NCBI GenBank assembly: GCA_963790545.1
Contig: CAWBPA010000021.1
Location: 124,001-188,000 of the forward strand
Source of the DNA: DATBJG01 sp963790545
GTDB lineage: Bacteria > Acidobacteriota > Vicinamibacteria > Vicinamibacterales > JAMQPK01
Length of the DNA stretch: 64,000 nt
Direction: 5' to 3'
Shown: piece by piece, positions 8,802 through 17,455 of the stretch
Numbering within the stretch: the stretch's first letter is position 1
Layout of the letters: each line of letters opens with the position of its first letter
Notes under the pieces: generated by a model
The model's input: the letters and a program-made list of their open reading frames with translations, nothing else
The model's database searches: none
Told to the model about the DNA's origin: nothing
Made by a program: the position numbers and the translations under genes

Positions 8802-8898
8802 AACGCAGAGGTCGCAGAGACCGCAAAGGCACGCTGAGGAATCCTAATCTTTTAGGGATTTCTCTGCGGTCTCCGCGTCCTCGGCGCCCCTTAGCGTT
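8802..8898. repeat. Long imperfect hairpin between convergent genes
   Basis: The left arm begins AACGCAGAGGTCGCAGAG and the right arm ends CCTTAGCGTT, and they pair imperfectly over about 40 bases. The units CGCAGAG and CCGCAAAG recur within the arm. It separates ridA from the DUF4159 gene, so it can end transcription from both sides. The same architecture recurs at 12179, 15454 and 20660 with unrelated sequence. Confidence 0.6.
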
Positions 8899-8929
8899 GA
8901 AAGCTTCCCAGACTCTCAGCTTTCAGTTC

Positions 8930-9676
8930 TCAGTGCGTCACCGCGTACACCATGTAGTTGACGCCGAGCTTGTACGCCTCGTTTGACAGCTCGATGGGAG
9001 CAAAGCCGGTGTCGGACCATTCCCAATACTCGGCGACGTCGTTGTCATGGTTGGCGACGACCATCACCCGCTTGGTCGGATCGTTATCTTCGAAGATGAC
9101 CTGGTAGTTGGGTTTGGCTCCGGTCATCGGATGCGGGAAGTTCACACTCTCCATCCGGAAGAATGAATCGAACAGGGCGTGCGGCACGTCGACTTTGACC
9201 CATCGTCCGTCCGGCAGCACACGGCGCATCTGTTCGGCCATGTTGTGCCACTGGTCCCCTTCGAAGTCGTCGAAAATCAGGAACCCGCCCTTCAGCAAAT
9301 ACTCGTGAAGACTCCGGGCTTCCCGCTCGCTCATGTCCCAGTATCCCGGCTCCGACATATACGCGATCGGATACTTGAACAATTCAGGATCGTCGATCCT
9401 GAAGACGTTTCCGCCGTCCGTATTTGTGGGTAGAAAACTGACCTCTGAGAGGATCCGAACGAGATGGCGATCGGCTCTGGGATAGTCGTGGTTCCAGGCC
9501 GAATTGTTCGTGTACCGCAGCCGGGCGAACGTAAAGCGACCGTCGTACTTCTTGTTCGGCTCGAGCCCCATGCGTCCGCGAAACCCGAACTGCGCCGCGG
9601 CGCTTGCCGCGACGAGCCCGAGGAGCAGCACCAGAGCCAGAATCGCTCCCCACCGTCTCAAGTGGCCATCCCGCAT
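8930..9676 (-). CDS. Exported DUF4159 domain protein
   Basis: 248 residues with a hydrophobic N-terminal export segment (GAILALVLLLGLVAASAAA). The rest matches DUF4159: FTFARLRYTNN, then EPGYWDMSEREARSLHEYLLKGGFL and a DDFEG segment. Such proteins resemble glutamine-amidotransferase-like folds without known activity and often occur near MoxR/DUF58 gene sets in Acidobacteria; none is next to this one. The likely location is periplasmic. Function unknown. Confidence 0.85.
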   Translation of the reverse strand: MRDGHLRRWGAILALVLLLGLVAASAAAQFGFRGRMGLEPNKKYDGRFTFARLRYTNNSAWNHDYPRADRHLVRILSEVSFLPTNTDGGNVFRIDDPELFKYPIAYMSEPGYWDMSEREARSLHEYLLKGGFLIFDDFEGDQWHNMAEQMRRVLPDGRWVKVDVPHALFDSFFRMESVNFPHPMTGAKPNYQVIFEDNDPTKRVMVVANHDNDVAEYWEWSDTGFAPIELSNEAYKLGVNYMVYAVTH

Positions 9677-9695
9677 ATGACGGGTGCTTCCTGAC

Positions 9696-9715
9696 GCGGA
9701 CGCTAAAGCGTCCGC
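9696..9715. repeat. REP-like palindrome, copy 1
   Basis: GCGGACGCT, two bases, AGCGTCCGC: perfect nine-base arms, followed by GCTAC. It lies between the DUF4159 start and the aldolase stop. Related copies are at 36474 and 43577. Confidence 0.6.
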
Positions 9716-9750
9716 GCTACAAGAGTACTCACGGATACAAGGGCTACGTC

Positions 9751-10824
9751 TCAGGCGATCGTGACGTCCTTGTTCAGGTACACGTCCTGGATCGCATTCA
9801 ACAGTCCGACGCCTTCGTTCAAGGGACGCTGAAACGCTTTCCGGCCGGAGATGAGTCCCATCCCGCCAGCCCGCTTGTTAATCACGGCTGTCTTGACGGC
9901 CTCCTTCATGTCGCTCTCACCGGCCGATGCCCCGCCAGAGTTGATCAGACCCACACGCCCCATGAAGCAGTTCATCACCTGATACCGTGTCAAGTCAATC
10001 GGATGATCGGTCGTGAGCTGTGAGTAGACGCTCTTGTGGGTTTTTCCGAAACTCAGCGCATTGAAGCCGCCGTTCGTTTCGGGCAGCTTCTGCTTGACGA
10101 TATCGGCTTCAATCGTCACGCCCAGATGATTCGCCTGCCCGGTGAGGTCGGCGGCAACGTGGTAGTCGGTCTCTTTGGTCTTGAAGGCCGAGTTTCGGAG
10201 ATAGCACCAGAGGACGGTGAACATGCCGAGTTCGTGGGCCTGCTGAAACATCTCCGTGACTTCCTGAATCTGTCGTTTCGATTCTTCCGAGCCGTAATAG
10301 ATCGTGGCCCCCACCCCCATCGCACCCATCTCGAAGCCCTGACGCACGCTGGCAAAGCGGATTTGATCGAACGAGTTCGGGTACGAAAGAAACTCGTTGT
10401 GGTTGAACTTCAACAGGAACGGAATTTTGTGCGCATACTTCCGCGCGACCGAACCGAGTACGCCCAACGTCGAAGCGACGCCGTTGCATCCCCCTTCTAT
10501 CGCCAGCTTCACGATGTTTTCCGGATCGAAGTACGCGGGATTGGGTGCGAACGAAGCCCCGCCGGAGTGCTCGATGCCCTGGTCTACCGGCAGAATCGAC
10601 ACATACCCGGTTCCGGCCAGTCTGCCGTGCGCGATGAGCGATTGCAGACTCGAGAGAACCCGGGTTGGCCGATCCGAGATGGCGAGATTCCGATCGATGT
10701 GATCCGGTCCTGGCAATTGGAGTCGCTCTTTGGGAACGGTCTTGCACTGATGTTGGAGGAGTGTCGGAGCGTCGGCTCCCAGAATCTCTTCGAGGGAAGG
10801 CTTTCGGGTTTCTATGGTAGTCAT
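9751..10824 (-). CDS. fbaB: Class I fructose-bisphosphate aldolase, DhnA/FbaB type
   Basis: Cleaves fructose 1,6-bisphosphate to two triose phosphates in glycolysis, or the reverse, through a Schiff base on Lys. The 357 residues closely follow E. coli FbaB: LPVDQGIEHS, TVLWCYLRNSAFK, DYHVAADLTGQANHL, ADIVKQK with the expected Schiff-base Lys, INSGGASAGESD and NKRAGGMGLI. AAGGGA lies eight bases upstream of the ATG. It is monocistronic as far as can be seen. The 150 bases upstream, before the ThiI stop, show no recognisable element. Confidence 0.96.
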   Translation of the reverse strand: MTTIETRKPSLEEILGADAPTLLQHQCKTVPKERLQLPGPDHIDRNLAISDRPTRVLSSLQSLIAHGRLAGTGYVSILPVDQGIEHSGGASFAPNPAYFDPENIVKLAIEGGCNGVASTLGVLGSVARKYAHKIPFLLKFNHNEFLSYPNSFDQIRFASVRQGFEMGAMGVGATIYYGSEESKRQIQEVTEMFQQAHELGMFTVLWCYLRNSAFKTKETDYHVAADLTGQANHLGVTIEADIVKQKLPETNGGFNALSFGKTHKSVYSQLTTDHPIDLTRYQVMNCFMGRVGLINSGGASAGESDMKEAVKTAVINKRAGGMGLISGRKAFQRPLNEGVGLLNAIQDVYLNKDVTIA

Positions 10825-10974
10825 ACTCGTATCCCTTGCTGAATCTTCAGTTAGTCGAGCCCTCGCTCAGATCGCGTGGCGGGCGCATCTGCCTAGCGAG
10901 CTATCGGTCTCTCGCGCAGCACAGATTAGACGGCTGCGCTCCTTTATGGCATTCGAACCGAACGTTACCACAGG

Positions 10975-12171
10975 TCACTCCACGGTCTTGAGACGCGGTG
11001 AGGACTGGACAGCTGGAAACCCGAACTCCTCCAACCTGGCGGCCTGCACGGCCTGCGAGACGAGGTCCTCGACGGGCAGCAGACGTTCTGCCGATTCGGT
11101 CTCCTCAAATCGGGCCTTTGTCGCTGGGTTTCTCGGCGTGAACAGCTGACAGCAATCCTCGTCAGGAATGATCGAAATGGGATAGGTGCCGAGCCGCTGC
11201 GCCTGCTCGGTGATCTCGTCTTTATCCAACCCGATGAGCGGCCGGAAAATCGGCGCCGTGATGGCCGAGCCGATGACGGACAAGTTCTCGAGCGTCTGCG
11301 ACGCGACCTGCCCGAGCACCTCGCCAGTGACGAGTGCCCGTGCACGCGACGCTCTGGCCAGCATCCATGCGATGCGCATCATCAGCCGACGATAGATGAC
11401 CACGCGCAAGGTCGCGGGCACCGAGAGAACCACCTGCCGCTGAATTTCCCCGAACGGCACGAGATACAACCGCGTGTGTTGTTGGTAGCGGGTCAGCAGC
11501 GTGGCAATCTCTCGAACTTTCTCCTGCGACGCCATGGAATGAAACGGATAGCTGTGGAAGTGCACCAGCACGACCGAGCAGCCGCGGCGCATCATGCGGA
11601 AGGCAGCCACGGGCGAGTCGATGCCGCCTGAGAGCAGGCACGCAACACGCCCGCTGACGCCGGTTGGCATGCCGCCGGCACCCTTTTCCTTCCCAAAGAA
11701 GTAGAACGCCTGATCTGTCAGGAATTCCAAATGGACGGTCAGTTCGGCGTTCGACAGATCGACCCTCCAGCCCTTCACTTGCTTGATCCGACCTCCGACC
11801 TCTCGTTCAATCTGCGGGGAGGTCAGCGGATAACGCTTGTCGGCGCGTCTGGCGGACACGCGGAAGCTCTCCACGGATCGATCACCCAAATCCGCCAGAA
11901 TCGCGCCGGCGATGGCGTCCAGGTCGAGCTTCACCCGCCCCGCCACCGAGAAGTTCGCGACGCCGAACACACGCTCCAGTCGCTCCTTGATCGCCGGCCA
12001 GTCGGCGCGCGGGCCGAGCGACAGTTCGATTCGCCCCATCAACGCGCGCACGCTCGTCACGTCGAGGTCGGCCGTTGCCACCCGAAGGTTGCGAACCAAC
12101 CGCGCGATAAACCACGGACGATTGCGTCCCTTGAGCGCGATTTCCTGGTAGTGGACGATGACGGATGTCAT
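10975..12171 (-). CDS. thiI: tRNA 4-thiouridine synthetase ThiI, short form without rhodanese domain
   Basis: Adenylates U8 of tRNA and transfers sulfur to make 4-thiouridine; it also feeds thiazole synthesis in some bacteria. The 398 residues contain the ferredoxin-like/THUMP region (IVHYQEIALKGRNRPWF at the start) and the PP-loop SGGIDSPVA. The protein ends after the adenylation domain, so it lacks the C-terminal rhodanese domain with the persulfide Cys found in E. coli; a separate sulfurtransferase is then needed. No Shine-Dalgarno is visible, because the upstream region is the GTCTGAA repeat hairpin. The hpnE stop is 62 bases upstream. Confidence 0.95.
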   Translation of the reverse strand: MTSVIVHYQEIALKGRNRPWFIARLVRNLRVATADLDVTSVRALMGRIELSLGPRADWPAIKERLERVFGVANFSVAGRVKLDLDAIAGAILADLGDRSVESFRVSARRADKRYPLTSPQIEREVGGRIKQVKGWRVDLSNAELTVHLEFLTDQAFYFFGKEKGAGGMPTGVSGRVACLLSGGIDSPVAAFRMMRRGCSVVLVHFHSYPFHSMASQEKVREIATLLTRYQQHTRLYLVPFGEIQRQVVLSVPATLRVVIYRRLMMRIAWMLARASRARALVTGEVLGQVASQTLENLSVIGSAITAPIFRPLIGLDKDEITEQAQRLGTYPISIIPDEDCCQLFTPRNPATKARFEETESAERLLPVEDLVSQAVQAARLEEFGFPAVQSSPRLKTVE

Positions 12172-12178
12172 GAGAAAA

Positions 12179-12236
12179 GTCTGAAGTCTGAAGTCTGAAG
12201 TCTGAAAGCCTTTTTTCTTGAGACTTCAGACTTCAG
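12179..12236. repeat. Heptamer tandem repeat forming a hairpin
   Basis: Four perfect copies of GTCTGAA (12179-12206), a T-rich loop, then the complementary TTCAGAC and TTCAG (12225-12236). The right arm overlaps the hpnE stop codon and the left arm touches the thiI start region. It could act as an hpnE terminator or limit thiI translation. Confidence 0.85.
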
Positions 12237-13585
12237 CCTTGAGACTCGAGAATGGCCTCGGCCGCACGACGACCGCTCAGCACCGCACCTTCGATCGTAG
12301 CGGGCAGGCCCGTGTCTATCCAATCCCCCGCAAGGACCAGACCCTGCACGCCCGTCCGGGTGGCGGGCCGCGCCGGCTGCCCTGGCGCAAGCGAAAACGT
12401 CGCGCGTTTTTCGCGGACGACCGTCGCTCTGGTCAAACGGGCCAGTCGCGCCTCGGGGAACGCCTCGAGGATCTCGCCAAACGCCAGCTCGATGAGCTCC
12501 TCGTTGGTCCGTCCGAACACATCCTGAGCACCGCTGGACACAAGGGACAAATGAGATGCATCGTTTCCAAAGGCTTCCCGCTTATCGAACGCCCACTGCA
12601 TGGTTCGACCCGGCAACCCGACCACGGGCGACTCCAGCACCTGCCGGTCCAGCCACAGATTGACCGTGACAATCGGTGAGGCGGCAGTCTCGGCGGCAGC
12701 ACGAATGATGGGAGCGAGCGATGTCGGAGGCGAGACGAACAATTCGGGCAGCGCAAACCACGGGACCGCCGCAATGACATCGTCCGCGGTGAGTCGTTCG
12801 TCCCGAACACTGACGTGAGCGACGCGGTCGCCCTCACAGACGATCCGGGCTGCCGCGTTCGTGCGCACCTGACCACCTCGTCGTTCGATGAATGCGCGCG
12901 CCGGGTTTGCGTACATCTCGTCGAGCGGCCGAACGGGAATCCCAATCGCGGCATCGGTTGCTGATCCGCCAAACATCTGTGCCAGCACTCGAGCAAACAT
13001 GGGCGCGGCGGCTTCTCGCGGCGACTGGTTGAGGGCGGCCAACGCAAGCGGTTCCCACAACATCTCGCACAGACGTGGCGTCTGGTCGTTGCGCATCAGC
13101 CAGCCTTGAACGGTTTCGCCAGGCGAAGCCGCCATCATGCCGTGGTCGCCACGGAGCTGGCGCTGGGCGATTCGAATCGGTCCGGCAAGCTTGAGCGCTG
13201 CCAATCGATCGCGAAACCCGAGCGCCGACCATTCGGCAAGGCCGCCCAGCAGATGCCACGGTGGTTTGAGTGGCGGGCACTGCAGCCGTGACCGGCGACC
13301 CTGTCGATCGATGAACGGCACATCAAGGGTTGACTGCAGGCGAACGTTTGCGTCGGCGTCGATCGCTTTCAGAAACGCGAACGTCTCGTGATAGCAGCCG
13401 AGCAGCACATGCTGGCCGTTATCCACACGCTCCCCGGTCTGCGGATCGGTGAACGCGGTCGCCCGACCGCCCAGAGCCGGGCGTGCCTCGAGCAGCAGAA
13501 CCTGTCGATCCTGACGCGCAAGCTCGACGGCTGCGCTCAGTCCTGCAAAGCCTCCCCCCACGACGATGACACTGTGTGTCGCCAT
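12233..13585 (-). CDS. hpnE: Hydroxysqualene dehydroxylase HpnE
   Basis: FAD-dependent amine-oxidase-fold protein that reduces hydroxysqualene to squalene, the last step of the HpnCDE route. The 450 residues start with the dinucleotide motif VVGGGFAGLSAAVELA and an LLEARPALGGRATAF segment, and end with the FAD-binding GLVLAGDWIDTGLPATIEGA. It follows hpnD by six bases in the order hpnC-hpnD-hpnE. No squalene-hopene cyclase is in the window, so the product (hopanoid or other triterpene) must be decided by genes elsewhere. Confidence 0.96.
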   Translation of the reverse strand: MATHSVIVVGGGFAGLSAAVELARQDRQVLLLEARPALGGRATAFTDPQTGERVDNGQHVLLGCYHETFAFLKAIDADANVRLQSTLDVPFIDRQGRRSRLQCPPLKPPWHLLGGLAEWSALGFRDRLAALKLAGPIRIAQRQLRGDHGMMAASPGETVQGWLMRNDQTPRLCEMLWEPLALAALNQSPREAAAPMFARVLAQMFGGSATDAAIGIPVRPLDEMYANPARAFIERRGGQVRTNAAARIVCEGDRVAHVSVRDERLTADDVIAAVPWFALPELFVSPPTSLAPIIRAAAETAASPIVTVNLWLDRQVLESPVVGLPGRTMQWAFDKREAFGNDASHLSLVSSGAQDVFGRTNEELIELAFGEILEAFPEARLARLTRATVVREKRATFSLAPGQPARPATRTGVQGLVLAGDWIDTGLPATIEGAVLSGRRAAEAILESQG

Positions 13586-13591
13586 GACGGA

Positions 13592-14474
13592 TTAACCGAA
13601 CACCATCCCCTGCGCCCACGTCGTCGCCGCAATGACGGCACGACGGGGTCGCGGGACGCGAATGACGCGTGAGAACACATCATAGTGTGCACGCTCGATC
13701 GACCGGAGAATGTCGAAGTAGATCGCTCCCATAATACGGGCTGCAATGAGCGCACGTGCGTCTGCCGAAGGCAGCGCGCGCTGCGCGTTTTCGTAATACG
13801 AGCGCGCGCGATCGCATTCGAATCGAATCAGGGCCCGGACACGATCGGTGAGCTCGCCTTTCCTCAGGTCTTCTTCGGAACATCCGAACCGGCGGAGATC
13901 TTCCTGCGGAAGGTACACGCGGCCTGCGGCGAGATCGACCGCCACATCGCGAATGATGTTGGTCAACTGCAGCGCAACGCCAAGCTGGACCGCATAGTCC
14001 CGTGAGCGTTCGTCTCGATACCCAAAGATTTCGACACAAATCAGGCCCACGGCTGAGGCCACGCGCAGACAGGTACTGATACAGCTCATCGAACGTCTCA
14101 TAGCGTTTCTGTTCGAGATCCATCGCCACCCCGTCGATCACGTCCTCAAACGCGCGTCTCGGCAGCCGGAATCGCTCGACGAAAGGCTTGAGACGACGAC
14201 CCTGCTGGGTCTGAGGAGCGTGTCCGTCATAACATCGGGCAAGTTCGGCGCGCCATTCGATGATGTCGCAGCTGGCCTGTTGTCGCGAGCCACCGCTCTC
14301 GACGCTCGCCCCGTCACGATTTTCATCCACGGCATCATCCACCGCGCGGCAGAAGTCCCACACGGCAATGATCGCCTGACGCTTCTGAGGAGGCAGAACG
14401 ACGAACGAGTAATAGAAGTTGGTGTCTCGGCCGCTCACGATCGATGCTCGATACCGCGGAGGACTAACGTCCAA
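13592..14474 (-). CDS. hpnD: Presqualene diphosphate synthase HpnD (frameshifted)
   Basis: Condenses two farnesyl diphosphates to presqualene diphosphate. The first Asp-rich motif is in CRAVDDAVDEN, and the second region LQLTNIIRDVAVDLAAGRVYLP is intact, but the two lie in different frames. Removing one base of the GG pair at 14072-14073 joins DELYQY directly to CLRVASAVGLICVEIFG. The total of 883 bases fits one extra base. The start is likely TTG at 14474, overlapping the hpnC stop by eleven bases. The conserved halves suggest sequencing error rather than decay. Confidence 0.9.
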
Positions 14475-15408
14475 GTTCAGGGTGCCGGCTGCCGGACGAA
14501 CGCCATGTGATCGCGCCCCAGGCAAGCGCCGGCACATCCGACGATCCCAAGGTCGGACGATGGGCCAGGACGTCGAATCCCACAGCCTCGACCCGCTCGA
14601 GGATGCGCATGCCGCCGAGCCAGGTCAACCGCAGTTCGAGGCCGAGGCGGCCCTTCACGCCGTCACACACCGCGCGCCCGCGCATGAAGAGTTCTCGCGT
14701 ACGCATGGCCACGCGCGCCAGGGCACGTCGCCAGGCCTCGGTCAGCCGACCCTCCTCGAGATCGCTCTCCCGGGCACCACACAGTTGCCAGTCCTCGGCG
14801 GGCAAATACAAACGCCCGCGCCGCCAGTCACGTCCGAGATCCTGCCAGAAGTTGGTCAGCTGGAGCGCCGTACACACGCAATCCGACGCGCGGTCCAACC
14901 CCTCGTCGCGATATCCCGCGATGCGCAGCACCAGCCGCCCGACCGGATTCGCCGATCGCCGACAGTAGTCGAGCACATCGTGCCACGTTCGATATCGATG
15001 CGTCGTAATATCCTGCCGAAACGCGCTCAACAGGTCTTCAAAGAGCGACACGGGCAATTGGCGACGGCGGATTGTGTCGCCCAGCGCCAGAAACACCTGA
15101 TCCCGTTCGTCGCCGTCAGCCCCCTCAACGTGTGTCCCGGCTGACGAGCCGTCCGCGCAGCGACGGAGGCGATCGCGCCAGTCGTCAATCAGCCGGTGAC
15201 GCTCCTCTTCGGACCACGAGCCCTCGTCGGCGAAATCATCGGCCGCACGGGCAAACGCATAGACAGCCGCCACGTGTGGGCGCATGTGCCGCGGCAGCAG
15301 ATGAGATGCGACAGGAAAATTCTCGTAGTGTGCGGCAGCCAGGCGGGTGCAGGTCGCGTACGCGTCCCTGACGGCCCGCGGCTCGACGATCCGGACGGTC
15401 GCACCCAT
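14464..15408 (-). CDS. hpnC: Hydroxysqualene synthase HpnC
   Basis: Converts presqualene diphosphate to hydroxysqualene. The 314 residues show both Asp-rich sites of the squalene/phytoene synthase fold, ARAADDFADEG and LTNFWQDLGRDWRRGRLYLP, plus ENFPVASHLLP at the start, which is characteristic of HpnC rather than HpnD. It is the first gene of the hpnCDE operon. Upstream, before the divergent small membrane gene, is a long hairpin with 8-base repeats, so any promoter must lie within or beside it. Confidence 0.95.
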   Translation of the reverse strand: MGATVRIVEPRAVRDAYATCTRLAAAHYENFPVASHLLPRHMRPHVAAVYAFARAADDFADEGSWSEEERHRLIDDWRDRLRRCADGSSAGTHVEGADGDERDQVFLALGDTIRRRQLPVSLFEDLLSAFRQDITTHRYRTWHDVLDYCRRSANPVGRLVLRIAGYRDEGLDRASDCVCTALQLTNFWQDLGRDWRRGRLYLPAEDWQLCGARESDLEEGRLTEAWRRALARVAMRTRELFMRGRAVCDGVKGRLGLELRLTWLGGMRILERVEAVGFDVLAHRPTLGSSDVPALAWGAITWRSSGSRHPELGR

Positions 15409-15453
15409 ATGGAAGGACGGTACTTAAATCGCGCAAGGCAGGGCAAGTGGTAG

Positions 15454-15569
15454 AGTTCTCAAGGTTCTAGGGTTCTAGGGTTCCACAGAGGTCCGAGAAG
15501 TTCCGCGGAGCACCCTAGGATCTCCGTAGAACTCTGTAGAACTCTAGAACCTTAGAACCCTAGAACCCT
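15454..15569. repeat. Octamer tandem repeats in a long hairpin between divergent genes
   Basis: The left arm has GGTTCTAG repeated with period 8 (about 15463-15483). The right arm has TAGAACCY units with the same period (about 15538-15569). The arms are complementary over roughly 37 bases. It fills the space between hpnC and the divergent 15576 gene, so it cannot be simply a terminator. Confidence 0.8.
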
Positions 15570-15575
15570 CATCCG

Positions 15576-16070
15576 ATGCGTGATCTTATCGCCGCCCTCG
15601 TTGCCGCCGCGCTCGTGTTTGCGGCACTCGGCCTTGCCACGACGCTCCACGCCTACCGGCGCCGGCTGCAGCGCAAGCGGGCGTCAGAGCAGGCGCTCGG
15701 GCGACAAATCATCGCGGAAGTCCCTGCAGGTTCGGAGCTGGTCCTCTTCAGCGAGGACGAGGATCACTTTCACTACGGAGAGCAGCCGATCCCGAAGGAG
15801 CGAATCGCGGCCGTCCGTGTGCTGATCAACGGCTCACCCATCGCCTCAGCGGTGTCGACACGCTGGCCACTGGCGAACTTGGCGCAACCCACCTCGTTCG
15901 ACGATCGACCCGAAGGCATCGAACGCGACCGGTGGGATGTCGCAATTGAAACAACGTCAGGTCTGACCCTGGTGGAATGCGGAGCGATCCGCGAGCGGGT
16001 CTCGCAGGAATTGGCTCGACGTATTTACGATGCTGTCCGGCGCGATGTCGAACGTCGAGAACCGGTGTAG
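15576..16070 (+). CDS. Hypothetical membrane-anchored protein
   Basis: 164 residues with one N-terminal transmembrane segment (LIAALVAAALVFAALGLA) followed by a basic stretch (YRRRLQRKR), so the body probably faces the cytosol. I do not recognise the soluble part; it contains SEDEDHFHYGEQPIPKERI and a C-terminal LARRIYDAV helix. It is convergent with the PduO-type gene, three bases apart. The start at 15576 directly follows the octamer hairpin and no Shine-Dalgarno is evident. Confidence 0.6.
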   Translation: MRDLIAALVAAALVFAALGLATTLHAYRRRLQRKRASEQALGRQIIAEVPAGSELVLFSEDEDHFHYGEQPIPKERIAAVRVLINGSPIASAVSTRWPLANLAQPTSFDDRPEGIERDRWDVAIETTSGLTLVECGAIRERVSQELARRIYDAVRRDVERREPV

Positions 16071-16073
16071 CCG

Positions 16074-16622
16074 CTACTTCCACTCCACTTCCGTGACACC
16101 CGCACGATGATTGACGAGCCGCGCCAGAACGAAGCACAAATCAGACAAACGGTTGATGTACGTCAGAATGACGGCGTCAACGTCACCGATGCCGAGCGCC
16201 ACAATCCGACGCTCGGCACGGCGGCACACCGCCCTGGCCAGATGCAGCATCGCGCCTGCGGGCGTGCCTCCGGCCAGGATGAATTTTCGAAGCGGCGGGA
16301 GCTCGGCATCGAACCGATCAATCCATTCCTCCAGTCGTTGCACCGACCCGTCGTCGAGTTCCACTTTCGCGACCCGTCCGTCAAGGCGACCCGACGGATC
16401 CGCCAACCGGGCGCCCATCGCAAACAGATCGCGTTGAATCAGGGTCAGAATGTCGTCCAGTTCGGCATCCAGTCCGGGGCCGGCAGCCCGAACGACGCCA
16501 AGCCAGGCGCCGAGTTCGTCAACTTCCCCGTAGGCATCGACGCGAGCATCGGACTTCGAGACCCGGCGGCCACCGAACAATCCGGTCTCGCCACGATCAC
16601 CCGTCTTCGTGTAGATCTTCAC
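16074..16622 (-). CDS. PduO-type ATP:cob(I)alamin adenosyltransferase
   Basis: Makes adenosylcobalamin from cob(I)alamin and ATP. MKIYTKTGDRGETGLFGGRRVSK is the diagnostic ATP-binding N-terminus, followed by the acidic DAYGEVDELGAWLG. The C-terminal CRRAERRIVAL and YINRLSDLCFVLAR segments complete the trimer family pattern. I choose the GTG at 16622 because homologues start MKIYT; the ATG at 16658 adds a prefix that is not conserved. No cobalamin riboswitch is visible upstream. Confidence 0.93.
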   Translation of the reverse strand: MKIYTKTGDRGETGLFGGRRVSKSDARVDAYGEVDELGAWLGVVRAAGPGLDAELDDILTLIQRDLFAMGARLADPSGRLDGRVAKVELDDGSVQRLEEWIDRFDAELPPLRKFILAGGTPAGAMLHLARAVCRRAERRIVALGIGDVDAVILTYINRLSDLCFVLARLVNHRAGVTEVEWK

Positions 16623-16656
16623 GCCGGCGAGTATACGCGAGCGTGCCGACCGGAGC

Positions 16657-17448
16657 ATGCGGCGGCTCTCGACGATCCGAGATCAAATGCCTGACCAGTC
16701 TCGAACCCGCGGCCGGGATGGCCAAAAAGCACCCGCCCTGCCGGCACCTGCAGCCCGTCGCCGGTTTCGCGTGCGGTTGTTGACGTGGTACGAGCGGAAC
16801 GGGCGTCGGCTGCCCTGGCGGGAAACTGACGACCCGTATCACATTCTGGTGTCGGAGGTGATGCTGCAACAGACCCAGGTTGATCGCGTGTTGCCGAAGT
16901 ATCACGAATGGCTGGAACGCTACCCCACGCTGGACGCGCTCGCGAGTGCGCCCGAGGACGAAGTTACGCGGACCTGGTACCCGCTCGGCTACAACATCAG
17001 ACCACGCCGCTTACAGGCGATTGCCCGCGAAGCCGTCGCTCGCTACGACAGCCGCCTTCCGTCAGACGAACCGACGCTGCGCTCCTTCAAGGGCATTGGT
17101 GCTTACACAGCGGGCGCCATCCGCAGCTTTGCGTTCCGGCAACGCGCGGCAATCCTCGATACCAACGTCGCGCGCGTGCTGTTCAGGGTGTTCGTCGGCA
17201 GCGGGGACCCCAAGGCACACGCCATGCGTCGCCGACTGTGGCAAATCTCGGGGGCCCTGGTCCCCCGCGCCCGGGTTTTCGATTTCAATCAGGCCCTCAT
17301 GGATTTCGGCGCGACCGTCTGCACGGCGCGCAAGCCCGCCTGCCTTGTCTGTCCGATGGCATCCATGTGCGGAGCCTACCCGTTCAATCCGGAACACGAA
17401 CAACGAACGCCGAAACGGACCGCCAAAACAGCAACGGTTCGGCGATGA
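16657..17448 (+). CDS. mutY: A/G-specific adenine glycosylase MutY, short form
   Basis: Removes adenine mispaired with 8-oxoguanine. The catalytic Glu is in SEVMLQQTQV, the helix-hairpin-helix is FKGIGAYTAGAI, the catalytic Asp is in ILDTNVARV, and the [4Fe-4S] cluster has spacing C-6-C-2-C-5-C (CTARKPACLVCPMASMC). At 263 residues it ends soon after the cluster, so it lacks the MutT-like C-terminal domain that recognises 8-oxoG in E. coli MutY. A free MutT gene starts eight bases downstream. ATG at 16687 is an equally possible start. Confidence 0.93.
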   Translation: MRRLSTIRDQMPDQSRTRGRDGQKAPALPAPAARRRFRVRLLTWYERNGRRLPWRETDDPYHILVSEVMLQQTQVDRVLPKYHEWLERYPTLDALASAPEDEVTRTWYPLGYNIRPRRLQAIAREAVARYDSRLPSDEPTLRSFKGIGAYTAGAIRSFAFRQRAAILDTNVARVLFRVFVGSGDPKAHAMRRRLWQISGALVPRARVFDFNQALMDFGATVCTARKPACLVCPMASMCGAYPFNPEHEQRTPKRTAKTATVRR

Positions 17449-17455
17449 GTCTCGG

